Shown: positions 35,690-47,624, counted from the stretch's first letter. The stretch is 64,000 nt of DNA from Anisus vortex (GCA_949126835.1 OX421497.1:31275742-31339741), one strand, 5' to 3'. Program-made: numbers and translations. The notes: generated by a model from the letters alone, not told the origin.

Positions 35690-36200
35690 AAACCTTTCTA
35701 GCTATCTTTGTCTTTTGCTGGCTTCGATACATTGCCCAAAAGACAAACCCGATGCCTATAAGACTATCTGCTACCCAGATGACCAATATCATGCCCAAAA
35801 GAACAATTTGTTGCCAACAAAATTAGTTCGACGCCCTGAAGACCAATCCACTGCCCAGAAGACACATCAACTGCACAAAATACAAATCTGATGCCCTAAA
35901 GACGAATGCGCTGTCCATAAAACCTATCCGTTACACATAAGACCAATCCAGTGCCCATAAGACCTATCTGATGCCCATATGATCAATATGAATGAAACAA
36001 TGAATCTGCTGCCCAGAAGACCTATCTGCTACACAGAAGGCTAATCTGGCGCCCATAAGACCAAGAAAACCAATCTCTTGGCTTGAAGACCTATACGATG
36101 ACCTGAAGACCTAGCCGATGCCCAGAATACAAATACGCTGCCCAGAATACCAATCCGCTGCCCCGAAGACCTATCTGATGTTCAGAATACCATTACGGAA
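35690..36200 (+). repeat. Degenerate about 20-bp minisatellite
   Basis: Many decayed copies around 'gatgcccagaagacctatct'. Unit length drifts, so it is old or fast-evolving. Confidence 0.75.
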
Positions 36201-36514
36201 AAATATATGTGTACCATGCAGAATGATGAAAACAATTCGAGGAGATGCCATCATAGAATATATTTCTTTGGACCTATATAATGTAGGCCTATTAAAGGAA
36301 AGATTATCAGATTTCCTTATAAGCAATGAGTGATATCAACTTCTGTTGGCTAAGCTGCCTATAGGCCCTATATACATATGTATCTCTGTCTAGGTGATCA
36401 CGCCAAGTATCACAATATCTACAATATATTATGTAAAAAACACATATATATTATTATATAAAGCATACTTAAAAAAACATATGATTTATATAATTTGATA
36501 TTATAAATTACATA

Positions 36515-36650
36515 CACTCCTTCTGTAATGAAGATTGATGCATCCTAGGCTTATCTGTGGTCAGAGTCTATTCTTGCATTTTTATTAGTGTTTTAAATGA
36601 TGTTATTGGTTTTCTTGGTTTGTTCAGTTAACCCATTCATTGCCCAGGTG
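36515..36650 (+). repeat. Dispersed repeat family X fragment
   Basis: Contains 'gtcagagtctattcttgcat', 'attagtgttttaaatgatgt' and 'aacccattcattgccc' in the family order. Nested in the piggyBac-like element. Confidence 0.65.
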
Positions 36651-37111
36651 ACACTTTAATGTCAATGTTTTATTACGCTATTTTCTTATCTTATTGTTTT
36701 GAAAAGCTATAAATTAATAATTCCAACATTAAATTGTTAAAAATATGTATTTTTCATTGAGATAAAAGGGCCTGTTTCTCTCGCAAACATGCAATGTCAC
36801 GGTATCATTTCTTGCTGGCGTCCTTTTTTAAGGACAGAATTTAAAATCTAAATATTTCCTAAAAAAAATAAAAATTTTCAAAAACAAACTTTCATTCGTT
36901 TATTGCACTATGACTTTCTATAACATATGTAAAAATAAAGAAAATAAAAGACCTCAGCAAGATATGGGTTAAGACAACGACATTTCAAAATATAAACAAA
37001 ATACTCTTATATTAAAGATCTTTGTGTAGGTAATGCACGGCCGGATTAAGGCTGTTGGATGCCCGAAACACTTAGAAGTTTATGGTGCTTCCTTCCCTTA
37101 TATATAACACG

Positions 37112-37257
37112 GTTCGAAAGGCGATCCGAAGGCTCTGGGTTTGAATCCTGGTACAGGATTTATTCTAGGGGCGTGAGGGTGTCCATGAGTCTACCCAGCT
37201 CTGATAAGTACCTGACATTAGTTGGTTTAAGGTAAAGGAGGCTGGGCCCTTATATTG
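37112..37257 (+). repeat. SINE copy 6, 3'-shortened
   Basis: Shows 'gggtttgaatcctggtacag', 'gtctacccagctctgataag' and 'taaggtaaaggaggctgggc', but lacks the usual tail. A hAT element starts 10 bp later. Confidence 0.75.
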
Positions 37258-37267
37258 TATATAGGCC

Positions 37268-38383
37268 CAGGGCTGGATTTTCCTATAGGCTATCAAGGCT
37301 TCAGCCTAGGGCCCCAAGATCAAGAGGGGCCTACAATCAAATTGTTAGCAAAATTAAAATTACAATATTCTAAAAACAGTGAACACCAAAACACTGGACC
37401 GTAAAAAAAAGAGAAATAAAGTTCAATAAAGGATTTGACCTTTTAACCTCAGGCTCGGGCAGAATATTTATTCGACAAATAAGATTCAAAGAAAATATTC
37501 AAGTGGCCTTCCCCAATGTGGAAACAATCTTATGGCTGTTTAATAGTCACTAATTGTGGCGGAGAAAGGTCATTTTCAAGACTTAAAAATATAAAAAATC
37601 AATTAAGAAGCACAATGACCCAGACAAGGTTGTCTGCATTGAGTATTATGTGCATCAAATATGAGACCTTCAGAAAAATAGATTTGGATGAACTTATAGA
37701 AGAATTTTTATGAAAAAGTTTAGAAAGAAACTCTTCTAATCTACTATTTCGTTTTAAATGTATATTCTAATTGGATTGAATCAGTTCTCAAATAAAATAA
37801 CTATTAACATAAAATGTAAAATGATACACAATTTGATATTTTCTTTTTTGTGATCTGGATTTTTTACAAATAAATTTCCATTTTTGGATTAAAATTCATA
37901 ATAATTCATACTTTAAATGCGAATTATTATGAAATAAGTTTATGTGTATTGAATTTGGATTAATCTTCAATGTATTAAATATATTTAATTTAGTTTGATG
38001 GAAAATATTATTTTATTGCGTATTTTATTTTCGTACTCAAAGATTTTCATTGTTTGAATTTTGTTTCTTTGTAAATGTTGTGTGTTACGTTTGATTAGAT
38101 ATTGTTACAAGTACTATATGGGTGCTGAGAATAAATGTCCAAATAATTTTCTCGACATTTTTTAATTTTTTTTTTCCGCGCCACATTTTAAATAAAGGGT
38201 AGTACCAATTACAACATGTTTTATTTAACATATTGATATGTCTATGTATCACAGTAAGGATAAATATCACAGTAATGATGCATTTTATTATCTCTCATGT
38301 AATTTACAAACTTTAAAATGGGAGGTGAAAGGGCCTCATAAGTGGAATAGCCTAGGGCCTCTTTTCATCTAAATCCGGCCCTG
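37268..38383 (+). mobile_element. 1.1-kb internally deleted hAT transposon
   Basis: Termini CAGGGCTGGATTT and (reverse) CAGGGCCGGATTT. The word tataggcc lies immediately left and two bases beyond the right end, an approximate target duplication. It contains the transposase C-terminus. Confidence 0.85.
37470..37713 (+). pseudogene. hAT transposase C-terminal dimerisation region
   Basis: TNCGGERSFSRLKNIKNQLR followed by STMTQTRLSALSIM is the conserved hAT dimerisation motif (NCxxERSFSxLKxIKxxLRSTM) of the ZMYM-like group. It runs to DLDELIEEFL and a stop at about 37711-37713. Upstream residues (ENIQVAFPNV) are in another frame, so the gene is broken by frameshift and truncation and cannot make transposase. 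Confidence 0.88.
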
Positions 38384-38550
38384 ATTATAGGCCTCTATGT
38401 AATTCAAAATTGTATAAAGTATCGTGCTTTTGATACGTTTCTGTGATGCACCCTTCGCTTGATTCCCTAACTAGCAAGTATTTATTTTGCCTTATGGATG
38501 CCTAATCCAGCCTTGGGTTAGTGTAGTCATGGGTGAAAATCATTGTGTAC
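38384..38550. other. Gene B intron 1, start
   Basis: The first intron runs from 38550 down to 29190, about 9.4 kb, and holds most of the elements listed between those points. Confidence 0.7.
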
Positions 38551-38602
38551 CTGTCTTGCCAACTTGACTATCACCAACTACGAGTATCCGAAGCAGTGAC
38601 AT
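38551..38602 (-). CDS. Gene B, RERG/RASL-like small GTPase, exon 1 (start and P-loop)
   Basis: On the minus strand ATG begins 17 codons (MSLLRILVVGDSQVGKT) plus one base, then the donor gtacac. GDSQVGKT is the P-loop (GxxxxGKT) that grips the nucleotide phosphates and sits at residues 10-17, as expected for a small GTPase with almost no N-terminal extension. The dangling G combines with CA of exon 2 to give Ala, continuing as ALTVRFL. No upstream in-frame ATG was examined beyond about 38640; the short N-terminus fits the family. Confidence 0.85.
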
Positions 38603-39249
38603 GACTAACAATTCCGATGACTGTCTCTACTGACATCAGCTGTTGAGGCAGTGTCACTGTTGACACATGGAATTCGTGAAATTAATTATTCATCTAAATG
38701 ATTAATGATACTACTAAATCTAAAAAATATAGTTAGTGTCAATAATTAATATTATTCTGACAATTTTTGTGTTTTTAGATTCAGTAACCCTCCATTGTTT
38801 AAGTTAAAAACAACAACAATAACAACACAAAATAAACAATAAAATGTTGTTCACAATGTTGGGCGTCAACAGAAATCGAATCTTGGCATTTGTCCAACAT
38901 TATTTAAAAGCATCTGGACGGATGAGATAACATGGCGTGGATGTCGTTTGGAAAAGTAAGAGAGTAATTATTAGCCCACCAGTTTTGCAACTTGTTTTGT
39001 TTTCTATGTTGATAAATGGAATGTTTGAGTTAGATAGACTAGTGTTGTTTGTTTTTATAAAGAAGAGAAACTTAACAAACATAAAAAATCATCGTAATTT
39101 AACACACAACTTGTACATTAATTAACACATTGACCATGACCTTACTGACGCTTTTCATACTTGGCATAGTTTTGGAACAAGGTAAACTTGTCTCACAGAC
39201 GGTGATGTATAGTTTAGTCAACTTTAGTCGCTTTACCTTTGAAACAAAT
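38603..39249. other. Upstream region of gene B
   Basis: Expected to hold the 5' UTR and promoter of gene B on the minus strand. No TATA box or other element could be assigned with confidence. Confidence 0.35.
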
Positions 39250-39264
39250 AGCTGGAGAGGTAGG

Positions 39265-39322
<58 letters not shown>

Positions 39323-39490
39323 TGATAGAAAGAGAGAATATAATGTTTACGTAATAAGAAATATATAAAAAATGGTAAAAACCAAAGAGTAAGACATAGA
39401 GTGAACGAGATAAGAAAAAATAGAGAGAGAGAGAGAGTATAGTGAGAGTAGAGAGAGAGAGAGAAAGAAATAGAGAGGAAGAGAGAAAGA
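39250..39490 (+). repeat. (GA)n microsatellite region
   Basis: Long 'gagaga' runs at about 39264-39322 and again at about 39422-39490, interrupted by AT-rich sequence. Confidence 0.9.
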
Positions 39491-39789
39491 AAGGACGATT
39501 AACACTAACATCTACATTACACAGTAACATTAAACTAATATTTGCGTTACCATCTGTATATCTAAGTATAAATGTATTAAAATGCCAGCATAAGTTCTAC
39601 GCTGAGCAACATATGTTAATGGAAAACGTGATATTGACATTGCACAAGTGTAAAATTGACCAGTGGCGTAACTAGGGAAAGTGGCGCCTGCGAAGGAAGT
39701 GAAATTGGTACATATCTTCTAGATTGTTAGTTTTAAACAAGTTCAAAATTTTGAGCCTAGGGCTTGCCACCCCTCCAAACAAAATTACG

Positions 39790-40435
39790 CTGCTGACATC
39801 GACTTTGGACAAATTTAACATTGACTTAGTAAAAATTTATTCTCAACTTATTACAAATTTATCATCGATTAATTACAAATTTATTCACGACTTATTACAA
39901 ATTTATCATTGAATAATTACAAATTTAACATCGAGTAATTTAAATTTATTCTCGACTTATTACAAATTTATCATCGAGTAATTACAAATTTATTCTCGAC
40001 TTATTACAAATTTATCATCGAGTAATTACAAATTTAACATCGAGTAATTACAAATTTTTCATTGACTTATTACAAATTTAACATCGACTTATTACACATT
40101 TATCATCGACTTATAAATTTTTCATCTACTTATTACAAATTTAACATCGACTTATTACACATTTAACGCTGGACAAATTTAACACAGACATTGTACAAAA
40201 TTATTGAACAAACTTAATATCGACAGTGGACACATTTAACATCGACATTGGAAAAAAATTAACATCGACATTGGAAATATTTAACATTGACATTGCAAAT
40301 ATTTTACATCACATTGGAAATATTTAACATCGACATTAGAAAAAATGAACATCGACATTGAACAAATTTAACATCAACATGGAAAACATTTAACATCGAC
40401 ATTGGACAAATTAATTTAACATCGACAATGGATTT
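39790..40435 (+). repeat. 22-bp degenerate minisatellite, two phases
   Basis: The first part repeats 'attacaaatttatcatcgac' plus 'tt'; the second (from about 40165) shifts to 'aacatcgacattggacaaat' plus 'tt'. Copies are diverged but the period is clear. Confidence 0.85.
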
Positions 40436-41654
40436 GATCTACCGTCTACTCATTCTCTTTATAGTTGCGGCGACTTAATTCGACAATCAACAAAATACAT
40501 TTTGGGCGTGAGCAGAAATTTATTCCCAGTACCAGTGATGATTTGGATCCGGGGAGGGGGAGGGGGCGGATTTAGATTGCAGCAGCTTCATTGACCTCAG
40601 CATACCAGGAGATTGTGTGGCCAGTTTCGGTAACATATTAATACTTTCCACAATTATTGTTAGTTGAACCCTATAAGTCCAAAATGACATAGCGAAATTT
40701 TGGATATTAACGGGAAACATTCGGAACAGAATCTCCAAAAATCTTACACTAGACCACACAGCTGCATATTGAAATAAAAAAGAAGCGCTATACAAATTGG
40801 AGTTGTGTGTGGGAGGTGTGTGTGGGGGGGGGGGGGGGAGGCACAAAATTATTAAGCCTATATGGTTAAAAAGTATTTTGGTTGGGGGATGATGGTTATC
40901 TCGATTGTCTAATTTCTAGGTTGCCCATTATGTATATAAACAATGGAGAAGAATGCAGGACATAATTATGTAGTGTATGAGCTGAAACGGTTAGATAGGG
41001 GTTTGCCGATACACTCCTATATAGGCATAGCTCAATCTATTCAAGTATTACCAGTGAAACAAGTTGGACATCACTTAGTTGACTTTAGAATACAAGCTGA
41101 ATGGTAGTTGGCAACAGGTTGGCGAAAAAAAGCCAATTTAAATAACGATAGTTAACAAATGATCCATGTAACAAAGTTAATTTATCAAAGGGTGTTGTGT
41201 AGTAAGCGTTAACTCAGGTGTAGATAATTTTATTCTAAATTACTATTTAATTACAGGCGTGGGCCCAGAAATTTCACGCTACATAAGCTTAATCAGCAGA
41301 GCAAAGAACACCAAGTATGTTACGTGGCCGCCCTTATGTGGTCGTGTTGTTAGTATGATCGTTTGTTGTTAAAACTACTATTTGTTACCATAACTTTTTG
41401 TTATTAAGACTATTGTTTAGTATGCCATGAATCGCGAATAATATGACTAATAATTAATATGATTAAATTATTTTGATATGACTTTTTTTGCTAATAACAT
41501 GACTATATACATGATTTAAAATAATAAAATGATTATATTTGTAAAGTAGACTGTGTGTGACCAATTCCGATCCCCATTGGTTAATTTAAAGAGACGTGAC
41601 CTTTTTGTCTTACATATTACTTTTGCGATCTCGCTCTCTGCACGCGTCTTTCCC
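40436..41654. other. Intergenic; no gene recognised
   Basis: A 108-codon minus frame at 40520-40846 starts in a G/C homopolymer tract and has no known domain. A 'gaagcgctatacaaattgga' word near 40790 resembles LINE 3' UTR remnants seen elsewhere. Confidence 0.4.
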
Positions 41655-41720
41655 TCACTAGTGGTAAGCGTATCCGACTGCCATGTGGGCGACCTGTGTT
41701 CGATTCCCCACTGATAACTT
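41655..41720 (+). repeat. tRNA-like SINE head
   Basis: A-box-like 'agtggtaagcg' and B-box-like 'gtgttcgattcccc' are spaced as in a tRNA, but the acceptor stem is not formed. A second B-box-like word ('gtgttcgattctc') lies at about 41859. This is a different SINE head from the main family. Confidence 0.5.
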
Positions 41721-43745
41721 TTTTTTTTCTTTTTCTACTTTACAAAAAAAAAAATCATTTTTTTAAAGACTGTAAAGAATTTCATTACTTAAAACCTTGC
41801 TAAAATGATTTCAGTAGGTAAAATGTAAGAATTATATTTTAGATGCATGCGGGAGACGGGTGTTCGATTCTCAGCCAGGGATAGTCCAAACTTTTTGTTA
41901 AATAAAAAGACATGCCATTTTTTTCAACCGATTACAAAATTTAATTTAAATTCATTCCTTTTCTAAAAGTTTTCAGTAATTGATAAATAATTTATAATTA
42001 TAGCTTTCTATACATTGTAGTTTATACAACTTTTGTCAGTAGCTCAGAAAAACAACCTATGTATTTTTGCCCCCGGTCAATGCCGGGGAATATGACTTGT
42101 TTTTTTAATAAATAAATATGACTTTGTGTTAGTAGGATTTTGTTATGTTAATATGACTGTTTTATATCTACATATAGGCCTAATATGACGCTATGTAATC
42201 TTCAGAAATGTGGTGAGTAATGTATTATTGGACGTGGATATGTTGTTGTGTGTGGTTGTAAATTGTTGTGTATTATTGCATAGTTGTCAGAGAGAGACAA
42301 TAACAAACTTAATCCAGGTCAAGACATTCTGCCTGGCAAGATTATCGGCTTGTAAATAAAGTTCTCTGTTTTATATCTTGAATCATGATATACTCAATTA
42401 CATATGTATCTAAGGACGCATTTATTCAAGGAGGGAAAGATAGAGAAAGAGAGAGAAATAAATAAAAGACAAGGTATTTCCAGTGATGTATCAACTAAAG
42501 CCAACAGCCTGATAAGCAGAAATGTATATATTTATATATGTATATATTCAAATTACAAATGACATCATTTATATAGCGCTATTCGTAACAACTATGAGGC
42601 GGGATAAGGGACGTCCATTAATTACGTCAACAATTTTCAGGCGACTTTAAACTTCCCCCTCTACCCCTTGTCAACAATAACTGTCAAACTTTGAGAACTC
42701 CCCCCCCCTATATAATTACGTCAACAATTTGTTACCCCCCTCCTCAAAACAAGTAACAAAATTTTAGACGCTTGCTTTTATGTTTAAAATATATTTGAAA
42801 CGGAAAGGTTTATACTATAAGTAATTGTAAAACATTTTAAAACTTGTTTAAAAGATTTCAAATTGACTATAACTCTCGTAGGCGTAGCCACAAAGGGGGT
42901 GTTACATGGTTCCTACCCCCCTCAATCGCCCCTCCCACATTATTTTTAATCCGAGGATTTTAACAATATTTTTTTCCTTTTTTGTTTACTATTGTTTTTT
43001 TTTCCATATAAATATTTAATCTTTCCTAATTTTACGTTTCACAAATGAACTTTTGGTACAATGTTAATTGTTAAATAGTGTAGGGGGAAATTGTGCACCA
43101 GTTGTTAATTATAGATTCTATTTCAACCATAATATGTTTACTTTTCCTTCTTGCATTATTGTCCCCACACAAACACAAATTATACACACTGTAGTTGCCC
43201 TCCCTGTCCCCTATTTCTCCTACCTTGCAGTATTTGACACTCGCACCTTGCAATCCTGGCGACGCCACTGATGCTAATACATTTTTATCTCATACAATTT
43301 TAACAGAAAATTAGAAATTAAAACGTAAAAATTACTAAATAGAACTATGTAGCCTAATCGACCTAATTTTAATGTTTCACCTATTATAACGTAGTCAGCA
43401 AACTTATAAGTCTATATTTAAGAATTAGGGATGTTAATAGGAAATAAGGTAGGCTAAGTATTTCGTACTTCATGTGGTGGGCCACGAATTATTTTTCTGA
43501 AGGAAATATTTTAAAATAACTTTATTTAATGTTGTGCAAACATTACTTATAGTCTCGGATAGGGCGGCCTATTGTTGTTTTGGTTCTATTGCCAATCCCA
43601 GCCATCGCTTACATAACGAACGCCAGTCTCTGTCGCCTAATTTAGATGTACTGAGCGGCAAAAAACTGGGTTTCTGAAAGTACTCTGCTTGTTTGTTGGT
43701 GTGTTTGTGTTCCTTTGTTATTCCAGCCATCATGTCTCGCTAGAC

Positions 43746-44159
43746 TAGGGTTGCCAGACGTCCGTCAAAAGAAGGACATGTCCTCATTTCTAGACTCTTG
43801 TCCTTCGTCCTGCCGGCAAAGCACCAAACCTTTAAAATGTCCAGCTTTTTTTTTTCCTATTTTTTTTTGTAGGAATTAAGACCAATACATTTTTAAAACT
43901 AGTATTAACATGTTAAGAATATAATTAATAAACAGGTGATAGTTTGTACAAGAAAATAATTATCCCTTTTTAAAAGACTCTTGAATGAGCTTTAAAGTTA
44001 CCCAACCAAATGCAAGCTACCCATCAGCCTACAGTGAATACATATGTTATTTTTTAACAAAACTTTTCTTGCTCAGTTTACCAATAGACACTTAAACTTA
44101 GTGGATTGCTGGTTTAATTAAAGCGAAACCATCCAATTAAAAGACAATGTCAAACTTTA
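43746..44159. mobile_element. hAT element nested in copy 2
   Basis: Begins TAGGGTTGCCAGACG; the far terminus is decayed. The flanking 8-bp duplication cgctagac is intact on both sides (43738-43745 and 44160-44167) and equals the reverse complement of the flank in copy 1. Confidence 0.85.
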
Positions 44160-44239
44160 CGCTAGACAGCGAAGGTGAGGTTTTCTACAATTTTAGTCGG
44201 TCACACTGCCTTGCTAACCGTTGCATTAGTTTCCACCCA

Positions 44240-44490
44240 TACCATACATAGATAATAATAATAATAATAATTGGTCATTTATATAGCGCCTCACTCCATG
44301 CTAATGCAAGCATGCTCAGCGCGCTCATAAAAGCGAAACGACAATAACACTCTAAAAAAATTTTAAACAAGGTTTTTTTTGCCGATGGAGGCTCCAAACG
44401 ACAATAACATTCTAAAATGGTTTAAACAAGGTTTTTGCTGATGGAGGCACGAAACGACAATAGATCTACAAACTTACAAAATGAATACAA
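44240..44490 (-). repeat. LINE 3'-tail fragment with tandem duplication
   Basis: An (ATA)n run followed by 'tggtcatttatatagcgcct' is the reverse of a LINE 3' end with (TAT)n tail. Next come two direct copies of a roughly 58-bp segment containing 'acgacaataaca' and 'gatggaggc'. Confidence 0.6.
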
Positions 44491-44762
44491 AAAGGACATG
44501 TCAACTGTAGTTTCCATAATTGATAATTTGTATTAACGTAAAACCATGTTTTTACATGTTTTATATGTAAGTTGAAAAGGGCACAAATGTAGAATTTTGT
44601 AAAAATTTGTATTATTATATTATTTATTTCATAAAAAGTAACATTGTTGACGTCAACTTTTCTTGACCTCCCCCCCCCCCCTCCCTCATGTCAACAATTG
44701 TCAAACTTTTTCGGACCCCTCCCCCCCCCCCTATTTTGTTGACGTAATTAATGGACGTCCCC

Positions 44763-44925
44763 TAGGAGGCTATGATTTTTTTCCAGGGCTTGACTTGAGG
44801 GTGTCCTTGAGTCTACCCAGCTCTAATGGGGTAATGTAAAGGCAGATGGGCATTGTGCTAGTCACACATCCCATAGTATGCCGTGACGACAGAAAATGGT
44901 GCACGCTGCTTCACCAGCTCTATGA
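44763..44925 (+). repeat. SINE copy 7
   Basis: Landmarks 'gtctacccagctctaatggg', 'gtaaaggcagatgggcattg', 'gtatgccgtgacgacagaaa' and 'cacgctgcttcac' in order. It abuts the end of the TIR transposon. Confidence 0.75.
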
Positions 44926-44988
44926 TGATGATGATTCATTACAATTAGTTTCGAATGCGCTTTACATTTACCCTAGATAGCCTTGTTA

Positions 44989-45345
44989 TTATAATAAATC
45001 GAATAAGTATGTTTTTAATTTTGTTTTAAGAATATCTCTATTATCTGCTTGTTTATATGTGTTCGAAAGTTCGTTCCACCACAGAAGTGATACAACGCTG
45101 TAAGCGCGAGCTGCAAATGTTTTTCTTTTTAATTTTGGTACTTCGGAGTCGTAGAGGAATTTAGTTGGAATGCAGACCAGTTTTCTCTGATGTGTGTAGC
45201 TCAACCATGGATCTGAAGTTCTGTGGAGATTGACCATGAAGGGTGTTATAGAGCATAATCAGAACTTTGATTTTAATCCTAAGTGTTATAGGTGGCCAGT
45301 GCAGTTTCTTTAGACAGAGAGATTGATAGAGAGATATATAGAAGA
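44989..45345 (-). pseudogene. LINE reverse-transcriptase C-terminal fragment (minus)
   Basis: Two overlapping frames together read KLHWPPITLRIKIKVLIMLY and then TFAARAYSVVSLLWWNEL with a final LKTKLKTYLF. This is the 'LHWLPI..RI..K' to 'WNxLP...LKTxLF' end of CR1/L2/Jockey-type ORF2. The frame change between them shows decay. It faces away from the LINE end at 45413. Confidence 0.82.
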
Positions 45346-45412
45346 CAAAGATTGATATTTGAAATATATATATATATAAATAGATAGAGAGATTCGGTAA
45401 AATACTCAATGA

Positions 45413-46001
45413 ATGCAGAATCTAGAAATCAAACTATCTCGTGCTTCGCTTTTGGCTGGTCTCCCGGCCTCCTCCCTTCAAGGACTCCAACGTATCCAGA
45501 ACTGCGCAGCCCGACTAGTTCTCAAGAAGAAGAAGTCAAATGATATCAATCCTCTGCTCCGATCTCTGCACTGGCTACCCATCAACAACCGGATCTCATA
45601 TAAGCTGGCTTCCCTCTGTTATAGGTGCCTGAATAACTGCGCCCCGGATTATCTTCGCTCTTGTATGGAGCTCTACACCCAGTCCCGCCCACTTCGTTCG
45701 GCATCTGACGCGCTTACTCTGCGGATCCCTCGTGTGAGGCTAGTGTCCGCTGGCGAACGTTCATTTTCCTACGCAGGACCGTCCGCTTGGAATCACCTCC
45801 CACTACAGCTTCGCCAGAGCCCTAGCTATGACACCTTCAGGAGCCGGCTGAAGACTCACCTATTTCGTCAGCAGAATTAGCGTATTACTATATATTTCGT
45901 TGTCTGTCTGTATTCTGTAACTGTCGTCTGCGCATAGAACTGTCACCAACGGGATATGCGCTATATAAGCACCGTTATTATTATTATTATTATTATTATC
46001 T
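45413..46001 (+). mobile_element. 5'-truncated LINE 3' end
   Basis: The open frame to about 45880 encodes the C-terminus of a non-LTR polymerase: GLQRIQNCAARLVLKKKKSN, SLHWLPINNRISYKLASLCY, AGPSAWNHLPLQLR and LKTHLFRQQN. After the stop a short 3' UTR ends in 'gcgctatataagcaccg' and a (TTA)n tail at about 45975-46001, as in CR1/L2-like elements. The frame is unbroken, so this copy is fairly young, but most of the element is missing by 5' truncation. Confidence 0.9.
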
Positions 46002-46409
46002 AAAACTCTATTAATAAGAACAAAAACTACACACATAGTTAGCTATACGCATTCATGTGTAAAGAGCTGACATGTTCAAAATGTAACATTTAGAGTTTAA
46101 ATATAGCTCATTGTCTTGTCTGGTCGATGAATCGTAACGTAGTTGTCGCTACTACGTCGAACTGTGTTGAAAGCGTCATTGTTTAGCGTAAATGAAGCAT
46201 TAGAAGTGAAGGGTTAGATATTGGAGACAAGCAATTAATTTACTTATATAACTAAACGATATATTCTGGAGAATGGGTACTCGGGTAGGGAAAAATGGTG
46301 GTAATGAAGGGGGTGGGGGAGGTAGGTATGGATTTTCACTATTACAGCATTACAATATTTTCGTTTAGGCATCTCTTTTTTTTCTGCCACGTTTTGTATC
46401 TTACCTTAT

Positions 46410-46600
46410 ACATTCAGACGCTTCTTCTATAAAGAAGATTATTGCGTCCTACGCTCATTCGTGGTCCTAGTCTAGCTTTGCATTTTTATTAATGTTTTAA
46501 CATGATGTTAAGTTACTTGTTATCCAGGTTTTTTTAGGCAACCCATTCCATGCCCGAATGCCACTTAGGAAGAAAGAGTACTTATATATTATAGATTTCA
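46410..46600 (+). repeat. Dispersed repeat family X, copy
   Basis: Begins 'acgcttcttctataaagaag' and carries the family landmarks through 'aagaaagagtacttatata'. Confidence 0.75.
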
Positions 46601-47184
46601 AAATGTACCATTAAGCATTGGCATTTCAAAAACTGATTTTTTTTTAGCTATTTAATAGTGACAAATTATTCTCTTCGGTAAATCTAAGTGTTAAATAGAC
46701 GCACGATGAAATAGATATTAGATTTTGAGCGACTTAAGTTACAAGTTCAACAGTTTAAAAATAAAATAATTTTCAAAGTCTGAAATCATATGGATTTGGA
46801 ATTAAAGCAAAGTCGACAGCTGTCGATAAACAGAACTAGTAGTTTACTTAGAAATAGTGGTTGCCTGTACAGACTGTCTAATTAGTTACCAACAACTCAG
46901 TATAATCCCATGTCTACTCAGCTGTACATTCACTAAATAGCGCACTGACAACAAAATTACAAATTACATATTTATATATGTTATTAAAATAAATCTAAAA
47001 AGTGCGTTTATAATTTTGTTTTAAAAATAAATTAAGATTTGATCGATAGTTTGCTTATCTGCATGAATGGCCGGTAAAAATTATTACTGGCCAAGATTTA
47101 AATATTAGAGCCCAACATGTGGCCAATGGGGCGTGTCGGAAGTGTGTTTTAATGAGTCTAGAATTAAAGGTATTTCTTATCTTA

Positions 47185-47505
47185 CATATTACAGACGCCC
47201 CTTCTATAAAGAAGATTATTGCATCCTACACTCACCCGTGGTCCGAGTCTAGTCTTGCATTTTTTTATTAGTGTTTTAAATAATGTTAAGTTAATGGTTT
47301 TCCTGGTTTGTTCAGGCAATGCATTCCATGACCAGAACATGTGCTACTCGGAGAGAAAGAGAACTTGTATGCGTTTGCTCTTTTATATAATATAATAAAA
47401 AGTGTTTTTTATTCTTATGTCTAGCTGAGCATCATAATATTATACTGTTGTTGTGTTGTATTTCTAAGTTAAAATTTAAGACTTTGTGAATTATTACTAG
47501 CTTTG
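47185..47505 (+). repeat. Dispersed repeat family X, longest 3' copy
   Basis: Runs from 'ttacagacgccccttctata' to 'gttgttgtgttgtatttcta', colinear with the copy at 7205-7640. Confidence 0.8.
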
Positions 47506-47624
47506 CACATTGCCCTCTTTGTCCCGATTGTTTCAATGTTTGTTATTTACAGTTTTACTTATAATATAAGCTTAACAACAAACTAATATCTATATTTCTC
47601 TTCTCTTTCATACTGTTGATATCT

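Larger units (their letters stand above)
34726..36968. mobile_element. piggyBac-like element flanked by TTAA
   Basis: Inverted ends CCCATATCTTGCTG and CAGCAAGATATGGG are each bounded by TTAA (34722-34725 and 36969-36972). TTAA plus CCC is the piggyBac signature. Subterminal 'gctggcgtcctt' with 'aaggac' palindromes recur at 34738, 35095 (inverted) and 36815. No transposase is seen; the interior contains a degenerate minisatellite and a family X fragment. Confidence 0.75.
42608..44762 (-). mobile_element. Nested TIR transposon, copy 2 (inverted)
   Basis: Same termini and G/C-rich subterminal tracts as copy 1 at 31417-34127, opposite orientation. It shares the nested TAGGGTTGCCAGAC hAT insertion but lacks the 756-bp one; instead it has acquired a LINE-tail fragment near 44.25 kb. 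No transposase. Confidence 0.85.

Noticed and set aside
40520..40846. 108-codon minus frame starting in a proline run
   Set aside because: The proline run comes from a G homopolymer; the remainder has no known domain and low coding character.
41655..41720. Functional tRNA gene
   Set aside because: A and B boxes are present but the acceptor stem does not pair and the T-stem is imperfect; better read as a SINE head.
44240..44490. Simple ATA microsatellite
   Set aside because: The adjoining 'tttatatagcgcc' word and orientation indicate a LINE 3' tail rather than an independent microsatellite.
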